Source: an uncultured Pseudomonadota bacterium
Lineage (GTDB): Bacteria > Pseudomonadota > Gammaproteobacteria > Burkholderiales > CAIKXV01
Assembly (NCBI GenBank): GCA_903831455.1
Contig: CAIKXV010000044.1
Location: 1 to 54,608 of the forward strand
Length of the DNA: 54,608 nt
Direction: 5' to 3'
The notes beneath the pieces were generated by a model. The model did no database searches and was not told where the DNA came from. It saw only the letters and a program-made list of their open reading frames with translations. Shown here in pieces: positions 34,793 through 44,035 of this stretch; positions within the stretch are counted from its first letter, which is position 1; the number at the start of each line of letters is the position of its first letter. Made by a program: the position numbers and the translations under genes.

Positions 34793-35118
34793 GTGCAGGT
34801 TCCTCAACGCGGGGGACGAAGGCGCCGCAGTATCGGGCGGGGCTGGCGGGAGCGTCAACCGGTGGGTCCGCGGGCCCGGCACCCCACGCCGCAGCGCGCG
34901 GCGTGCACCCGTGATCGCATCGGACAGGTCCCGGAGCGAAGCGGGACTCGGGAAGGCGGTTTGCCGGCGCCCGCCCAATTGACTTATCGTTCAGGCTCGC
35001 CGGCCGCGATGTTCGCGGGCACCACGCGCACGCCACGCGGTTGTCGGCAGCCGCCAACCCTGTCCCCCAGAATGCAGACGCCCGGCCTGATACCGGGCCC
35101 GACCCGAGGAGCCACGCG
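34793..35118. other. Divergent intergenic region
   Basis: This region separates the CocE-type gene from receptor 13 and must carry both promoters. An AT-richer patch near 34975-34992 contains TTGACT (34979-34984), a good -35 box on the plus strand, but no convincing -10 follows at 16-18 bases. No gene is seen. Confidence 0.4.
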
Positions 35119-36108
35119 ATGCCCGTATCGCGCCACCTGATCGCAGCCACACGCCTTGCCTGTACAGCCGCTCTGCTCGCATCGACCGCGGGCGCGTGGG
35201 CGCAGGCGAACTTCCCCGTCCGCCCGATCCGCCTGGTCGTGCCCAGTTCGCCCGCCACCGGCATGGACAACATGGGCCGCGTGGTGGCGCGCGCGATGAG
35301 CGAGGCCATTCGACAGCAGGTCGTGGTGGACAACCGGGCCGGGGCGGGCAGCCTGATCGGCTCGGGCATCGTCGCGACTGCGGCCCCCGACGGCTACACG
35401 ATCGGCGTGGCCTCCACCTCGACCCTGGTCGCGCCGCTGCTGCAGGCCAAGCCGCCGTATGACCCGGTGAAGGACTTCACCCCGATCGCCCTGCTCTCCT
35501 CGATTCCCAGCGTGCTGGTGGTGGCGCCCGACGTACCCGCGAAGACGGCGCAGGAGTTCATCGAGTACGCCCGCGCGCGTCCCGGCCAGCTCAACTTCGC
35601 CTCGATCGGCTCGGGTAGCGCGGCGCACCTCACGCCCGAACTGTTCAACCGGGCCGCGGGCATCAAGGCCGTGCACGTGCCCTTCAAGTCGGCGGCCGAC
35701 GTGATCACCGAGATGCGCGCGAGCCGGGTGCACTACCTGATGTTCATCGCGCCCGCCTCGCTGCCCATGCTGGGCGACGGGCGACTGCGCGCGCTGGTCG
35801 TGACCAGCCCGAAGCGCGCCCCCGCCCTGCCCGACGTGCCGACCGTGTCGGAGATCGGCCTTCGCAACGCCGAGGTCGACACCATGATCGGCGTAGTGGG
35901 GCCGCGCAACCTGCCGCCCGCGCTGGTCAGCCGCCTGCACCAGGAGATCGTCGCCGTGCTGCGCGCCCCCGACACTCGCACCCAGTTCGCGCGCTACGGC
36001 GGCGAGCCGGCCGTCGACACCACGCCCGCCTCGTTCGGCGCGCAGTGGGCGGCGGAATACAAGGTCTACCGCCAGCTGCTGCCCGAGATCGGGCTCAAAC
36101 CCCAGTAA
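35119..36108 (+). CDS. Bug/TctC-type receptor 13
   Basis: The 329-residue protein starts at ATG 35119 after GAGGAGCC, with a signal peptide ending AWAQ. It is one of the most divergent receptors here: first loop PSSPATGMDNM without the double glycine, VHVPFKSAADVITEM for the VPYKG block, MIGVVGPRNLPPALV for the WxGxxxPAGTP block, and a C-terminus in LKPQ. NRAGAGSLIG and APDGYTIG are kept. It is paired head-to-tail with receptor 14, 43 bases downstream. Confidence 0.92.
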   Translation: MPVSRHLIAATRLACTAALLASTAGAWAQANFPVRPIRLVVPSSPATGMDNMGRVVARAMSEAIRQQVVVDNRAGAGSLIGSGIVATAAPDGYTIGVASTSTLVAPLLQAKPPYDPVKDFTPIALLSSIPSVLVVAPDVPAKTAQEFIEYARARPGQLNFASIGSGSAAHLTPELFNRAAGIKAVHVPFKSAADVITEMRASRVHYLMFIAPASLPMLGDGRLRALVVTSPKRAPALPDVPTVSEIGLRNAEVDTMIGVVGPRNLPPALVSRLHQEIVAVLRAPDTRTQFARYGGEPAVDTTPASFGAQWAAEYKVYRQLLPEIGLKPQ

Positions 36109-36151
36109 TCGCACGCCTGTCGTTCGCCCCCCTCCCCGCAGGAGAACACCG

Positions 36152-37123
36152 ATGACCCGACTCCCCCGCCGCTCCGCGGTCGCCTGCGCGCTGGCGCTGC
36201 TGTCCTCCCCGGCCGCGTTCGCGCAGGCCTATCCCAGCAAGCCGATCCGCATGATCGTGCCCTTCGCCGCGGGCAGCGCGACGGACCAGATCGGACGGGC
36301 GTTCGGCGAGCGGATCGCCCCGGCGCTCGGGCAGCCGGTCGTCATCGACAACCGCCCCGGCGCCAACGGCATGCTGGGCGCCGACGCGGTGGCCAAGGCC
36401 GCGCCCGATGGCTACACCCTGCTGGTGGGCACCAACAGCACCAACGCCGCGCTGAAGTTCCTGATGAGGAAGCTGCCCTACGACCAGGACACCGCCTTCG
36501 CGCCGGTGAGCTTCCTCGGTTCGGTTCCGCTGATGGTGGCGGTCAACAACGACCTTCCCGTGAAGACCCTGCGCGAGTTCGTCGACTTCGTGCGCGGCAA
36601 GCCCGGCCAGGTCACCTTCGCATACGCGAGCACCTCGCAGCAGGTGGCCTCCGAGATGCTCTCCAGCATGGCGGGCCTCCGCATGAATGCGGTGCCCTAC
36701 AAGACCGGACCCGCGGCGATGGCCGACCTGCTGGGCGGGCACGTGATGATGTTCACCGCCGACCTCGCGGTCACCGCGCCGCAGTACCGCGCCGGCAAGC
36801 TGCGCGGGCTCGCGGTCACCTCCACCCGCCGCGTGCCGGTGCTGCCCGACATCCCCACGGTCAACGAAGCGCTGGGCCTGAAGGACTACGAACTGATCGC
36901 CTACTTCGCGGTGTTCGCGCCGGCCGGGACGCCCGCCGACATCATCAACCGACTCAACCAGGTCATCAACGCGGCGGCGGCGAGCAAGGAAATCCAGGAG
37001 CGCTTCGCGAACATCGGCTTCGCGGTCGAACCCAGCACGCCCGAGGCGCTGGCGAAGCGCAACCGCCTCGAGACCGAGAAGTGGGGTCGGGCGATCCGCG
37101 ACGCGAAGATCGAGCCGCAGTAA
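36152..37123 (+). CDS. Bug/TctC-type receptor 14
   Basis: A 323-residue receptor with a compact signal peptide ending AFAQ; ATG 36152 follows CAGGAGAACACC. The first loop is PFAAGSATD. FAYASTSQQVASEM replaces the usual SxGxGT turn, and AVPYKTGPAAMADLLGG retains the lysine. It ends in IEPQ, like its neighbour receptor 13, and the two share several block variants, so they may be an older tandem duplication within the group. Confidence 0.92.
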   Translation: MTRLPRRSAVACALALLSSPAAFAQAYPSKPIRMIVPFAAGSATDQIGRAFGERIAPALGQPVVIDNRPGANGMLGADAVAKAAPDGYTLLVGTNSTNAALKFLMRKLPYDQDTAFAPVSFLGSVPLMVAVNNDLPVKTLREFVDFVRGKPGQVTFAYASTSQQVASEMLSSMAGLRMNAVPYKTGPAAMADLLGGHVMMFTADLAVTAPQYRAGKLRGLAVTSTRRVPVLPDIPTVNEALGLKDYELIAYFAVFAPAGTPADIINRLNQVINAAAASKEIQERFANIGFAVEPSTPEALAKRNRLETEKWGRAIRDAKIEPQ

Positions 37124-37449
37124 CCGCGATCGGCGGCATCCGCGCCTCGTGGATGCGCGCCGCAGGCGGTGCGCGGTCGCCGCGGTGGGCGCCTGCGGCG
37201 CAGTCGCCCCTTCGCCCTGCCGCCTGCCCTCGCTACCGGGACCCGGATGCCGCCCGCGAAAGTCGCGCGTGCATCGCGGGCAGCATCGCGCGATGCGGTT
37301 GCCCCTCCCGTTCCTCACCCGCCTGCGTTCGCCGCCAACCCCCGGACGCGCGCCGCTGACGGCGGGTCGTCATCCCGGGGAGCCGCCTTTCCACTGTCGC
37401 GAAGACGCTGCGGCCCGGCGCCGGACGCGAGCGGCGCGGCGCTTCGGCG
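37124..37449. other. Convergent intergenic region, no gene seen
   Basis: About 325 GC-rich bases between receptor 14 and the CobW-family gene, which converge. No convincing reading frame and no clear T-tailed terminator could be identified. Confidence 0.4.
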
Positions 37450-38418
37450 TCAGGGCGCCACGCACGCTTCGAGCCCGATGCGGAGCAGTTCGCGCGGCAA
37501 TTCGCGACCGATGAACACCATCACGCTGCGGCGCGGCTCGTCATCGCCCCAGGGCCGACCAGGTCCCGCCGTCATGGTCATGTGCACCCCCTGGAAGACC
37601 AGCCGGCAGGGTTGCCCGGCGGCGTGGATGACCCCCTTGTAGCGCAGCAGGTCGGCGCCGTGCAGCTGGACCAGCCCATCGAGGAATACCTCCAGTTGCT
37701 CGAGGTCCAGGGCGCGAGGATCGCTCCATGACCATGATCCGATCGCATCGTCGTGCTCATGGGCCTCCTCGTCGAGGAACGCGGGCTCGATCGCGAGGAT
37801 CGCGTCCAGATCGAATCCGCGCACGTCGAGCAGATCCCGCAGCTCGGCCCGTCCGTACCGGACCCTGCTCACCGGCGCCCGCGGGTTGATGCCGCGCAGG
37901 CGCTCGATCAGCGCGTCGGCCGCCGCCTCGGGCACGAGATCGGTCTTCGACACCAGGATGCGGTCGGCGAAGCCCACCTGCTCCTGCGCCTCGTGGTGCC
38001 GATCCAGCTGCACGGGGGCGTGCTTCGCATCGACCACGGTGACGATCGAGTCCAGGCGGTAGCACTCCAGGGCGGGCGACTCCACGAAGAAGGTCTGCGC
38101 GACCGGCGCGGGGTCGGCAAGCCCCGTGGTCTCGATGATCACGCGCTCGAAGGGCCGCTCTCGGTGCCGCTGAGCCAGCTCGCCCAGGATTCGCACCAGA
38201 TCGCCGCGAACGGTGCAGCAGATGCACCCGTTGTTCATCTCGACGATCTGCTCCTCGGCGTCCTGCACCAGCAGTTCGTTGTCGACGCCGACCTCGCCGA
38301 ACTCGTTCTCGATGACCGCGATGCGGTGGCCATGCCGCTCGCGAAGGATGTGGTTGAGCAGCGTGGTCTTTCCGCTGCCGAGAAAGCCGGTGAGGATGGT
38401 GACGGGGATCCGGTCCAT
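37450..38418 (-). CDS. CobW/YjiA-family GTP-binding protein
   Basis: A 322-residue G3E-family GTPase, a metal-chaperone or metalloenzyme-maturation protein. The P-loop is GFLGSGKTTL (residues 11-20), the metal-binding CxCC motif is Cys65-Ile-Cys-Cys68 within EMNNGCICCTV, ETTGLADPAPVAQTF is the Walker B region and SKTDL the guanine-specificity motif. A short His-containing stretch (DEEAHEHDD) lies between the two domains. The C-terminal CobW_C domain contains LLRYKGVIH. It is downstream of receptor 15 and the cyanuric-acid-hydrolase-like gene, and could supply metal to a metal-dependent enzyme of that cluster, though this is inference. Confidence 0.93.
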   Translation of the reverse strand: MDRIPVTILTGFLGSGKTTLLNHILRERHGHRIAVIENEFGEVGVDNELLVQDAEEQIVEMNNGCICCTVRGDLVRILGELAQRHRERPFERVIIETTGLADPAPVAQTFFVESPALECYRLDSIVTVVDAKHAPVQLDRHHEAQEQVGFADRILVSKTDLVPEAAADALIERLRGINPRAPVSRVRYGRAELRDLLDVRGFDLDAILAIEPAFLDEEAHEHDDAIGSWSWSDPRALDLEQLEVFLDGLVQLHGADLLRYKGVIHAAGQPCRLVFQGVHMTMTAGPGRPWGDDEPRRSVMVFIGRELPRELLRIGLEACVAP

Positions 38419-38570
38419 GAGGCACGCTCGCGACCCGAGGGGAAGATCCGCAGGGTAGCCAATGCGCGGCTCTTGCGTGCGGCGGACACGCCGCGTACGG
38501 GCCGTGCCACCGGAGTGCCCCGGCGGCGCACCCCTTCAGGCAGCCATCGGGACCGGAAGACGATCCCGCG

Positions 38571-39563
38571 CTATTCCATCGGCACGCCCGCCTGGCGGGC
38601 CACCTTCGACCAGCGCTCGATCTCCGCACGGTTGTAGCGGTCGTACTCCTCGGGCGAATTGCCGACCGGCTCCGCTCCCTGGCTGGCGAGTTGCTGGCGC
38701 ACCTCGGGGTCGGAGAGCGCCCGGCGCACGGCTGCGTTCACCCGATCGACGATCGGTCGCGGAGTACCGGCAGGCGCGAACAGGCCGAAGCCGCTGGAGA
38801 CATGGAAGTCGCGGAAGCCCGCCTCGATCATCGTCGGCACGTCGGGGGCTGCGGGCGAGCGCTGCAGTCCCGCCTGCGCCAGCATCCGCAGGCGCCCTGC
38901 GCGAGCGTGCTCGATCAGCGCCGGCATGCTGGAGAAGATCATGTGCACGTGACCGCCGACCACGTCGGCCGTGGCCGGTCCCACGCCCTTGTAGGGCACC
39001 TGGGTGAACGTCACCTTCTCGGCGGCGGCGAGCAACTCCACCGCGAGGTGCGAGGACGTACCCGAGCCGGGCGTGGCGAACAGGAGTTCACCCGGGCGCT
39101 TACGCGCGAGCGCCACCAGCGCGCGCACGTCGCGCGCCGGCACCGAAGGGTGCACCGCCAGGGCGTTGGGCACGTCCGCCACCAGCGTGACCGGCGCGAA
39201 ATCGCGCACCGAATCGTAGGGCATCGACTTGCGCACCGCGGGGTTGATCACGTGCGCGCTGGACACCATCACGAGCGTGTAGCCGTCGGGGGCTGCCTTG
39301 GCGGCCAGCGCGGTACCCAGCGTGCTGCCGGCCCCACCCCGGTTGTCGATCACCACCGGTTGGCCGAGGTCCTGTGCCATGCGCGGGGCGATCGCCCGCG
39401 CGATGATGTCGGTGTTGCCCCCGGGCGCGAAGGGCACGATCAGCCGGATCTGGCGCTGGGGCCACGCCTGGGCATGGACGGTTGCGTCGAACGCGGCCAG
39501 CCCCAGGCCAGCCAGCGCGAGAGTGGACAGGCGCATCGAGCGACCGGGTACAGGGCTGCGCAT
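38571..39563 (-). CDS. Bug/TctC-type receptor 15
   Basis: ATG 39563, with GAGGAGG upstream on the minus strand, gives a 330-residue protein with a signal region ending VHAQ. The first loop is PFAPGGNTD, the commonest family form. DNRGGAGSTLG (Gly for Pro), ATPGSGTSSHL, TQVPYKGVGPATADV and DVPTMIEAGFRDF follow. It lies between the cyanuric-acid-hydrolase-like gene upstream and the CobW gene downstream, all in the same direction, with gaps of 356 and 152 bases. Confidence 0.93.
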   Translation of the reverse strand: MRSPVPGRSMRLSTLALAGLGLAAFDATVHAQAWPQRQIRLIVPFAPGGNTDIIARAIAPRMAQDLGQPVVIDNRGGAGSTLGTALAAKAAPDGYTLVMVSSAHVINPAVRKSMPYDSVRDFAPVTLVADVPNALAVHPSVPARDVRALVALARKRPGELLFATPGSGTSSHLAVELLAAAEKVTFTQVPYKGVGPATADVVGGHVHMIFSSMPALIEHARAGRLRMLAQAGLQRSPAAPDVPTMIEAGFRDFHVSSGFGLFAPAGTPRPIVDRVNAAVRRALSDPEVRQQLASQGAEPVGNSPEEYDRYNRAEIERWSKVARQAGVPME

Positions 39564-39919
39564 CGCGATCCTCCTCGGTAGCCGGCTGACCGTCGTGCGC
39601 GATCTCGCCGGAAACTCCCCGGGGGACACTATCCCGATTCAACGGCCGCGATGCAACGGGCAGGCGTGCTGGGCGTGCGCGCGGCAGTCGGGCCGCCACG
39701 CGCCGGCGTGGCTCCGCGCCCGGCAAGACCCCCCGCATGGGCCCGTGTCGCGCGCAGTGGCGGTGGCCGCCTCGCGGGCCCGGCGCAGCGGCCCACGAGA
39801 CGGTGCGAGGACCGACAGGGATCGTACGCGGACCGGCGATTGCGGCGGCGCGACGGTACTGCCGCGCGCTGTCCGCACGCGCGCCCGACCGCACCGTCGG
39901 ATGCGCCGGCCGCCGACGA
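39564..39919. other. Intergenic region, no gene seen
   Basis: About 355 very GC-rich bases between the cyanuric-acid-hydrolase-like gene and receptor 15 on the same strand. Long frames here are shadows. The gap is long enough to contain a separate promoter for receptor 15, but none is evident. Confidence 0.4.
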
Positions 39920-41074
39920 TCAGACCGCCCGGATCACCGCCGCGAGGCAGGCGCCCGGCGCCGCCTGGTGCTCGGCGCCGCCGGAGATGAACGCACGGGT
40001 CGTGCCCAGTACCGCGCCGACCACGCCACTGGCCGCCGCGCGCAGCTGCTTGTCGGCCGGCAGTTCGCTCGACAGCACCGTGGTGCGTGCGCCACGCAGC
40101 CGGCCGCCGGCCGCGATGCCCGCCTTGAAGAACACCGCGTGCAGGCTTCCGGGGTCCCCGGCCAGCGTCGAGAGCGCCGCACTGTCGAGAAGGTCGCGCA
40201 GCACCGTGGTCGACGCGCGCCAGCGGGGGTCGCCCCCCGGCCGATGCCCGATCACCACCGCCTCGCAGCACTCGGTCTCCGTCCCCGAGAAGGACAGCGT
40301 ACGCGAGCCGTGCAGCGAGCCTTCGGCGCACAGCCGGGACGCATCGATCGGCCCGCGCGGGATCTCGCCCAGCGCGATCGCGGCACCCAGGGCGGCCGCG
40401 CCGCGCGATGCCCCGGTCGAGCCCACGTGGCGGCGCTGCGCCGCGTCCAGGGTCACCGTCGTGCCCGGCATCAGGACAGGGCTCTTGATGAGCACGAACG
40501 ACACCGACTTCGAGTCCAGCCCGGCCTCGCGCATCGCCGCGCGCACCGCGCGCTCGGCCGCCTGCACATGGTGCGGCCCGGCACGATCGCGCATGGCCAC
40601 CGGTGCGCTGCGCGCCTGCCCGATTGCCAACCCCTCGGCCCCTGCCTCGCCTCGAAGCGACGCCGCCTTCGCGCGCGCATCCGGTCGCAGCGAGGCGAAC
40701 AGCCATCCGCCCGGGGTGATCACGCCCTCGCAGCCCACGGAGAGGATCTCCAGGGTGCGCGCGGCAAGCGCCTCGCCGCCGGCGCGCCGCAACTCCACCC
40801 CGATGCACGCGCTGGCGAGTTCGCGCGAGGCGTCGTTGAGCGTCGCGGTCCCCTCCACCTTCGCGACGACCGCCAGCTGCAGCACCCGCGCGAGAGGCAG
40901 CGCGCGCAAGGCGTCGCGCACGCCGCTCGCATCGCCGGCGCTGGCCATCTCGAACGGGATGATCCGCACCTCCCGGGACGGCTGTCCCGCGATCGCCGTG
41001 TCCGTCGTGCGCCGCGAACCGGCGGGCTGCCCGTGCACCCGCGCGGCATCGGCCGCGCGCCCTCGTCCTGCCAT
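39920..41074 (-). CDS. Cyanuric-acid-amidohydrolase/barbiturase-family protein, divergent copy
   Basis: A 384-residue protein of the ring-opening amidohydrolase (AtzD/TrzD/barbiturase) fold, a threefold repeat with one Lys-Ser pair per unit. The pairs are Lys72/Ser112 (SVGCEGVITP), Lys197/Ser261-263 (SFSGTETECCE) and Lys317/Ser364 (ISGGAEHQ). The C-terminal metal loop that usually reads HQGPxGGGP is HQAAPGACLA, so metal binding or substrate choice may be altered. An extra N-terminal stretch of about 35 residues precedes the fold. ATG 41074 has AAGGAGA upstream. It is divergent from the amidohydrolase at 41367 and upstream of receptor 15. Confidence 0.85.
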   Translation of the reverse strand: MAGRGRAADAARVHGQPAGSRRTTDTAIAGQPSREVRIIPFEMASAGDASGVRDALRALPLARVLQLAVVAKVEGTATLNDASRELASACIGVELRRAGGEALAARTLEILSVGCEGVITPGGWLFASLRPDARAKAASLRGEAGAEGLAIGQARSAPVAMRDRAGPHHVQAAERAVRAAMREAGLDSKSVSFVLIKSPVLMPGTTVTLDAAQRRHVGSTGASRGAAALGAAIALGEIPRGPIDASRLCAEGSLHGSRTLSFSGTETECCEAVVIGHRPGGDPRWRASTTVLRDLLDSAALSTLAGDPGSLHAVFFKAGIAAGGRLRGARTTVLSSELPADKQLRAAASGVVGAVLGTTRAFISGGAEHQAAPGACLAAVIRAV

Positions 41075-41366
41075 GATGGTCTCCTTCGCCTCGTCGGGCC
41101 ACTGCATCGGCCCGGCACGGCGCGCACGCCGCCGCCCGGCTCGCGGGCCTCCCCTGCAGCCGCGGCGCGGCGCACGAGGGACTCGGCTACCCCGGGTACC
41201 GCGCCAGTGCCCTGCCGCACGGACCTGCGCACCGGGTGCACGCGACCCAGCGGCGCCCGGTGCCTGAACCCGCGCGCCTGCAGCGTGATCACAGCGCGGC
41301 GCGACGCCCGATCGCCCGTGCACGATATCATCGAAGGCCTTCCAGAACGACCCGGACGCCCTGCCC

Positions 41367-42881
41367 ATGACCGCCGCTCGTACCGCACTGCTCGTTCGAG
41401 GCGCCCGCGTGCTCGACCTCGACGGCAACCTCGACGACCCGCGAACGGCCGATCTCCTCTGCGTCGACGGACGCATCCATGCGGTGGGCGAGGCGCTGGT
41501 CCCGCCGACCGACGCGCGGGTGATCGACGCACGGGGGCTGCTGGCCGTGCCCGGCTTCGTCAACTCGCACTACCACTCGCATGATGTCCTCGCCAAGGGC
41601 CTGTTCGAGGACCTGGCGCTCGAGCACTGGGGCGTGATGGCCGGACCGCTGGCCTCGAAGCGGTCGCTCGAGGAAGTCCGCGCGCGCACGCTCGCCGGCG
41701 CGCTCGAGTGCCTGCACAACGGCATCACCACCGTGCAGGACATGAGCAGTTTCGCGCCGATGGACGACGCGGTGCTCGACACGATCGTCGCCGCATACGC
41801 CGAGGCCGGCATCCGCGTCGTGCTGTCGGTGACCGTGCGGGATCGCTCCCAGCTCGAGACCATCCCCTGGATCGCCGAACTGGCTCCTCCCGCCCTGCAT
41901 GCCATCATCGGGGCCGGGCGGGACGACCCGGCCGAACAGATGCGCTTCGTCGCGGCCGCCATCGACCGGCACGGCGACCGCGACGGAATGCTGCGCTGGG
42001 CGCTGTCGCCCTCGGCACCGCAACGCTGCTCCACCGGACTGCTGGAGGCGGTGGCCGAGCTGTCGGCCGCGCGCGACCTCCCGGTCTACACGCATGTCTA
42101 CGAAACCCGCACCCAGCGGGTGTTCGCCCGCCAGGCGCTGCCCGCGCACGGCGGCTCGGCGGTGCGGCTGCTCGCCGACACCGGCGTGCTGGGCCCGCGC
42201 GCGAGCCTCGCCCACGCGATCTGGCTGGAGGATGACGAGATCGCCCTCGTTGCCGAGCGCGGCGCCGGCGTGGTGCTCAACATGCTGAGCAACCTCAAGC
42301 TCAAGAGCGGCGTGGCGCCGATGCTCGACTACCGCGCGCGCGGGGTGAACATCGCGCTGGGCTGCGACAACTGCAGCTGCAGCGACGCGCAGAGCATGCT
42401 GCAGGTGATGAAGCTCTACTGCCTGCTGGCTGCGATCAGCACGCCTGATCGCAGCGGCGTCACCGCCGCCGAGGCGCTGCGCGCAGCCACGCTGGGCGGG
42501 GCGCGCGCGGCCGGCCTGCACGGACAGCTGGGCGCGCTTCGACCGGGGCAGCGCGCGGACTTCACGCTCGTCGATCTCGCCGACCCTGCCTACGTGCCGC
42601 TCAACAGTGCCGTGCGCCAGCTTGTCTATTCCGACGGCGGCCGCGCGATCCGCACCGTGGTGGTCGATGGCGAGGTCGTCATCGACCAGGGGCGCAGCAC
42701 CCGCGTGGACGAGGCGGCCCTGCGCGAACAGATCGCCGGACTGATGCCGGCCGTTCGGCACAACGTCCACGCCCTTCACCAGGGCTATCTGCAGGTACGC
42801 CCGCACCTCGACGAGGTGCAGCGTCGGGCCTGGACCGAACCGGTCGCGGTGCATCGGCACATCGGGCTGCCGCGCGGCTGA
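41367..42881 (+). CDS. Amidohydrolase of the TrzA/AtzB/cytosine-deaminase type
   Basis: A 504-residue metal-dependent deaminase or aminohydrolase. Ligands are His68 and His70 (NSHYHSH), His243 (YTHVYE), His283 (LAHAIWL) and Asp334 (LGCDNCSCSD). The N-terminal composite sandwich begins LLVRGARVLDLDGNLDD, and the return strand VVVDGEVVIDQGR is typical. The family removes amino or chloro groups from triazine and pyrimidine rings or from guanidino compounds. It leads a plus-strand run with a cyanuric-acid-hydrolase-like gene (76 bases on) and an ornithine-cyclodeaminase-like gene. The run suggests deamination followed by ring opening. Confidence 0.9.
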   Translation: MTAARTALLVRGARVLDLDGNLDDPRTADLLCVDGRIHAVGEALVPPTDARVIDARGLLAVPGFVNSHYHSHDVLAKGLFEDLALEHWGVMAGPLASKRSLEEVRARTLAGALECLHNGITTVQDMSSFAPMDDAVLDTIVAAYAEAGIRVVLSVTVRDRSQLETIPWIAELAPPALHAIIGAGRDDPAEQMRFVAAAIDRHGDRDGMLRWALSPSAPQRCSTGLLEAVAELSAARDLPVYTHVYETRTQRVFARQALPAHGGSAVRLLADTGVLGPRASLAHAIWLEDDEIALVAERGAGVVLNMLSNLKLKSGVAPMLDYRARGVNIALGCDNCSCSDAQSMLQVMKLYCLLAAISTPDRSGVTAAEALRAATLGGARAAGLHGQLGALRPGQRADFTLVDLADPAYVPLNSAVRQLVYSDGGRAIRTVVVDGEVVIDQGRSTRVDEAALREQIAGLMPAVRHNVHALHQGYLQVRPHLDEVQRRAWTEPVAVHRHIGLPRG

Positions 42882-42957
42882 GGCACGATCCTTCCGGTCC
42901 ACCTTCCCCTCCCCCGGCCGCCCTCCCGCGCGCCCCAGCCTCCCGGAGTTCCCCGCA

Positions 42958-44034
42958 ATGACCGTCCACGTGATTGCCTACGACACCGCCAACCCCGGCG
43001 ACACCAGCGATCTCGCGCGCCAGCTGGCCGTGTTTCCGCCGGAGCGGATCCGCCGCCTCGCGCTGCTGGTCAAGACCGAGGGCAACTCCGAGGTCAACGA
43101 TTTCTCGCGCGAGTACGCACTGCTCGCCGCCACCGCCACGCTGGAACGCCACGGCGGCGAGGCCCTGGTCGGCCGCTCGACCTTCCTGATCTCCACCGGC
43201 TGCGAGGGTGCGATGACACCCTTCGGCTACCTGTTCATCGATATCGACGATCCGCGCGCAACGCCCTCGCCGGCCGGCCGGGCGCTGGCCTTCGGCTGCG
43301 CGCGCAGCCGCTCGCTCACGCCCGAGGAGATCGGCACGCCGGCCCACGCGCACATCGTGGCCGACACCGTGCGCGCGGCCATGCGCGAGGCGCAGGTCGG
43401 TGCCGAGGACGTCGCGCTGGTGATCGTGAAGACGCCGGTCACCAGCCACATTCCCGCCACGGCGGGCGCGGTACGCAACACCCGCGTGACCTCGGCGCAT
43501 TCCAAGGCGGTCGGCGCGCTGGGCGCCGGGCTCGCGCTGGGCGAGGTGCCCGAGGCGCGCCTCGTGCGCGAGGCCTTCGACACCGACCACACGCTCCATG
43601 CGAAACGGGCGATGGTGTTCTCCGGCTCGGAACTCGACTGCGTGGAGATCATGCTGCTGGCCAACCGCCCCGGCGCGGCGGGCGAACTCACCGTCCATAC
43701 CGGGTTCCTGAAGGACGTGCTCGATGCGGGCGGTCTGCGCGCGCTGTTCGCCTCCGCCGGGTGCCGCATCGGCGAGGACGGCATGCTCGCCGACCCGCAG
43801 AAGGTGGTGGCCACCCTGATCAAGTCGGGGGCGGCGCCGGATGGACGGGTGCGCGGGCTGCGTACCACGATGAAGAGCAGCCACCTGGACATGGACAAGC
43901 ATGTACGCGCCACGATGAGCGGCGTGGCCGGCTCCATCCTCGGTCACGCGCGCATCTTCATCTCGGCCAACACGGTGCACCAGGCACCGCCCGGCGGCGG
44001 CCTGTGCGCCTGCATCGTTCGCGGAGGCCACTGA
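42958..44034 (+). CDS. Cyanuric-acid-amidohydrolase/barbiturase-family enzyme
   Basis: A 358-residue ring-opening amidohydrolase close to the usual family length. The three Lys-Ser pairs are intact: Lys39/Ser79 (LISTGCEGAMTP), Lys158/Ser222-224 (VFSGSELDCVE) and Lys289/Ser336 (FISANTVHQAPPGGG). The C-terminal metal loop HQAPPGGG is of the active type. Family members hydrolyse cyanuric acid or barbituric acid; which one cannot be read from sequence. It follows the TrzA/AtzB-like amidohydrolase and is one base upstream of the ornithine-cyclodeaminase-like gene. The paralogue at 39920 is only distantly similar, so the two probably differ in substrate. Confidence 0.9.
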   Translation: MTVHVIAYDTANPGDTSDLARQLAVFPPERIRRLALLVKTEGNSEVNDFSREYALLAATATLERHGGEALVGRSTFLISTGCEGAMTPFGYLFIDIDDPRATPSPAGRALAFGCARSRSLTPEEIGTPAHAHIVADTVRAAMREAQVGAEDVALVIVKTPVTSHIPATAGAVRNTRVTSAHSKAVGALGAGLALGEVPEARLVREAFDTDHTLHAKRAMVFSGSELDCVEIMLLANRPGAAGELTVHTGFLKDVLDAGGLRALFASAGCRIGEDGMLADPQKVVATLIKSGAAPDGRVRGLRTTMKSSHLDMDKHVRATMSGVAGSILGHARIFISANTVHQAPPGGGLCACIVRGGH

Positions 44035-44035
44035 C

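Noticed and set aside
31853-35140. A 1095-codon plus-strand frame
   Set aside because: It overlaps the dehydrogenase in another phase and the CocE-type gene on the other strand; its composition is that of an antisense shadow in GC-rich DNA.
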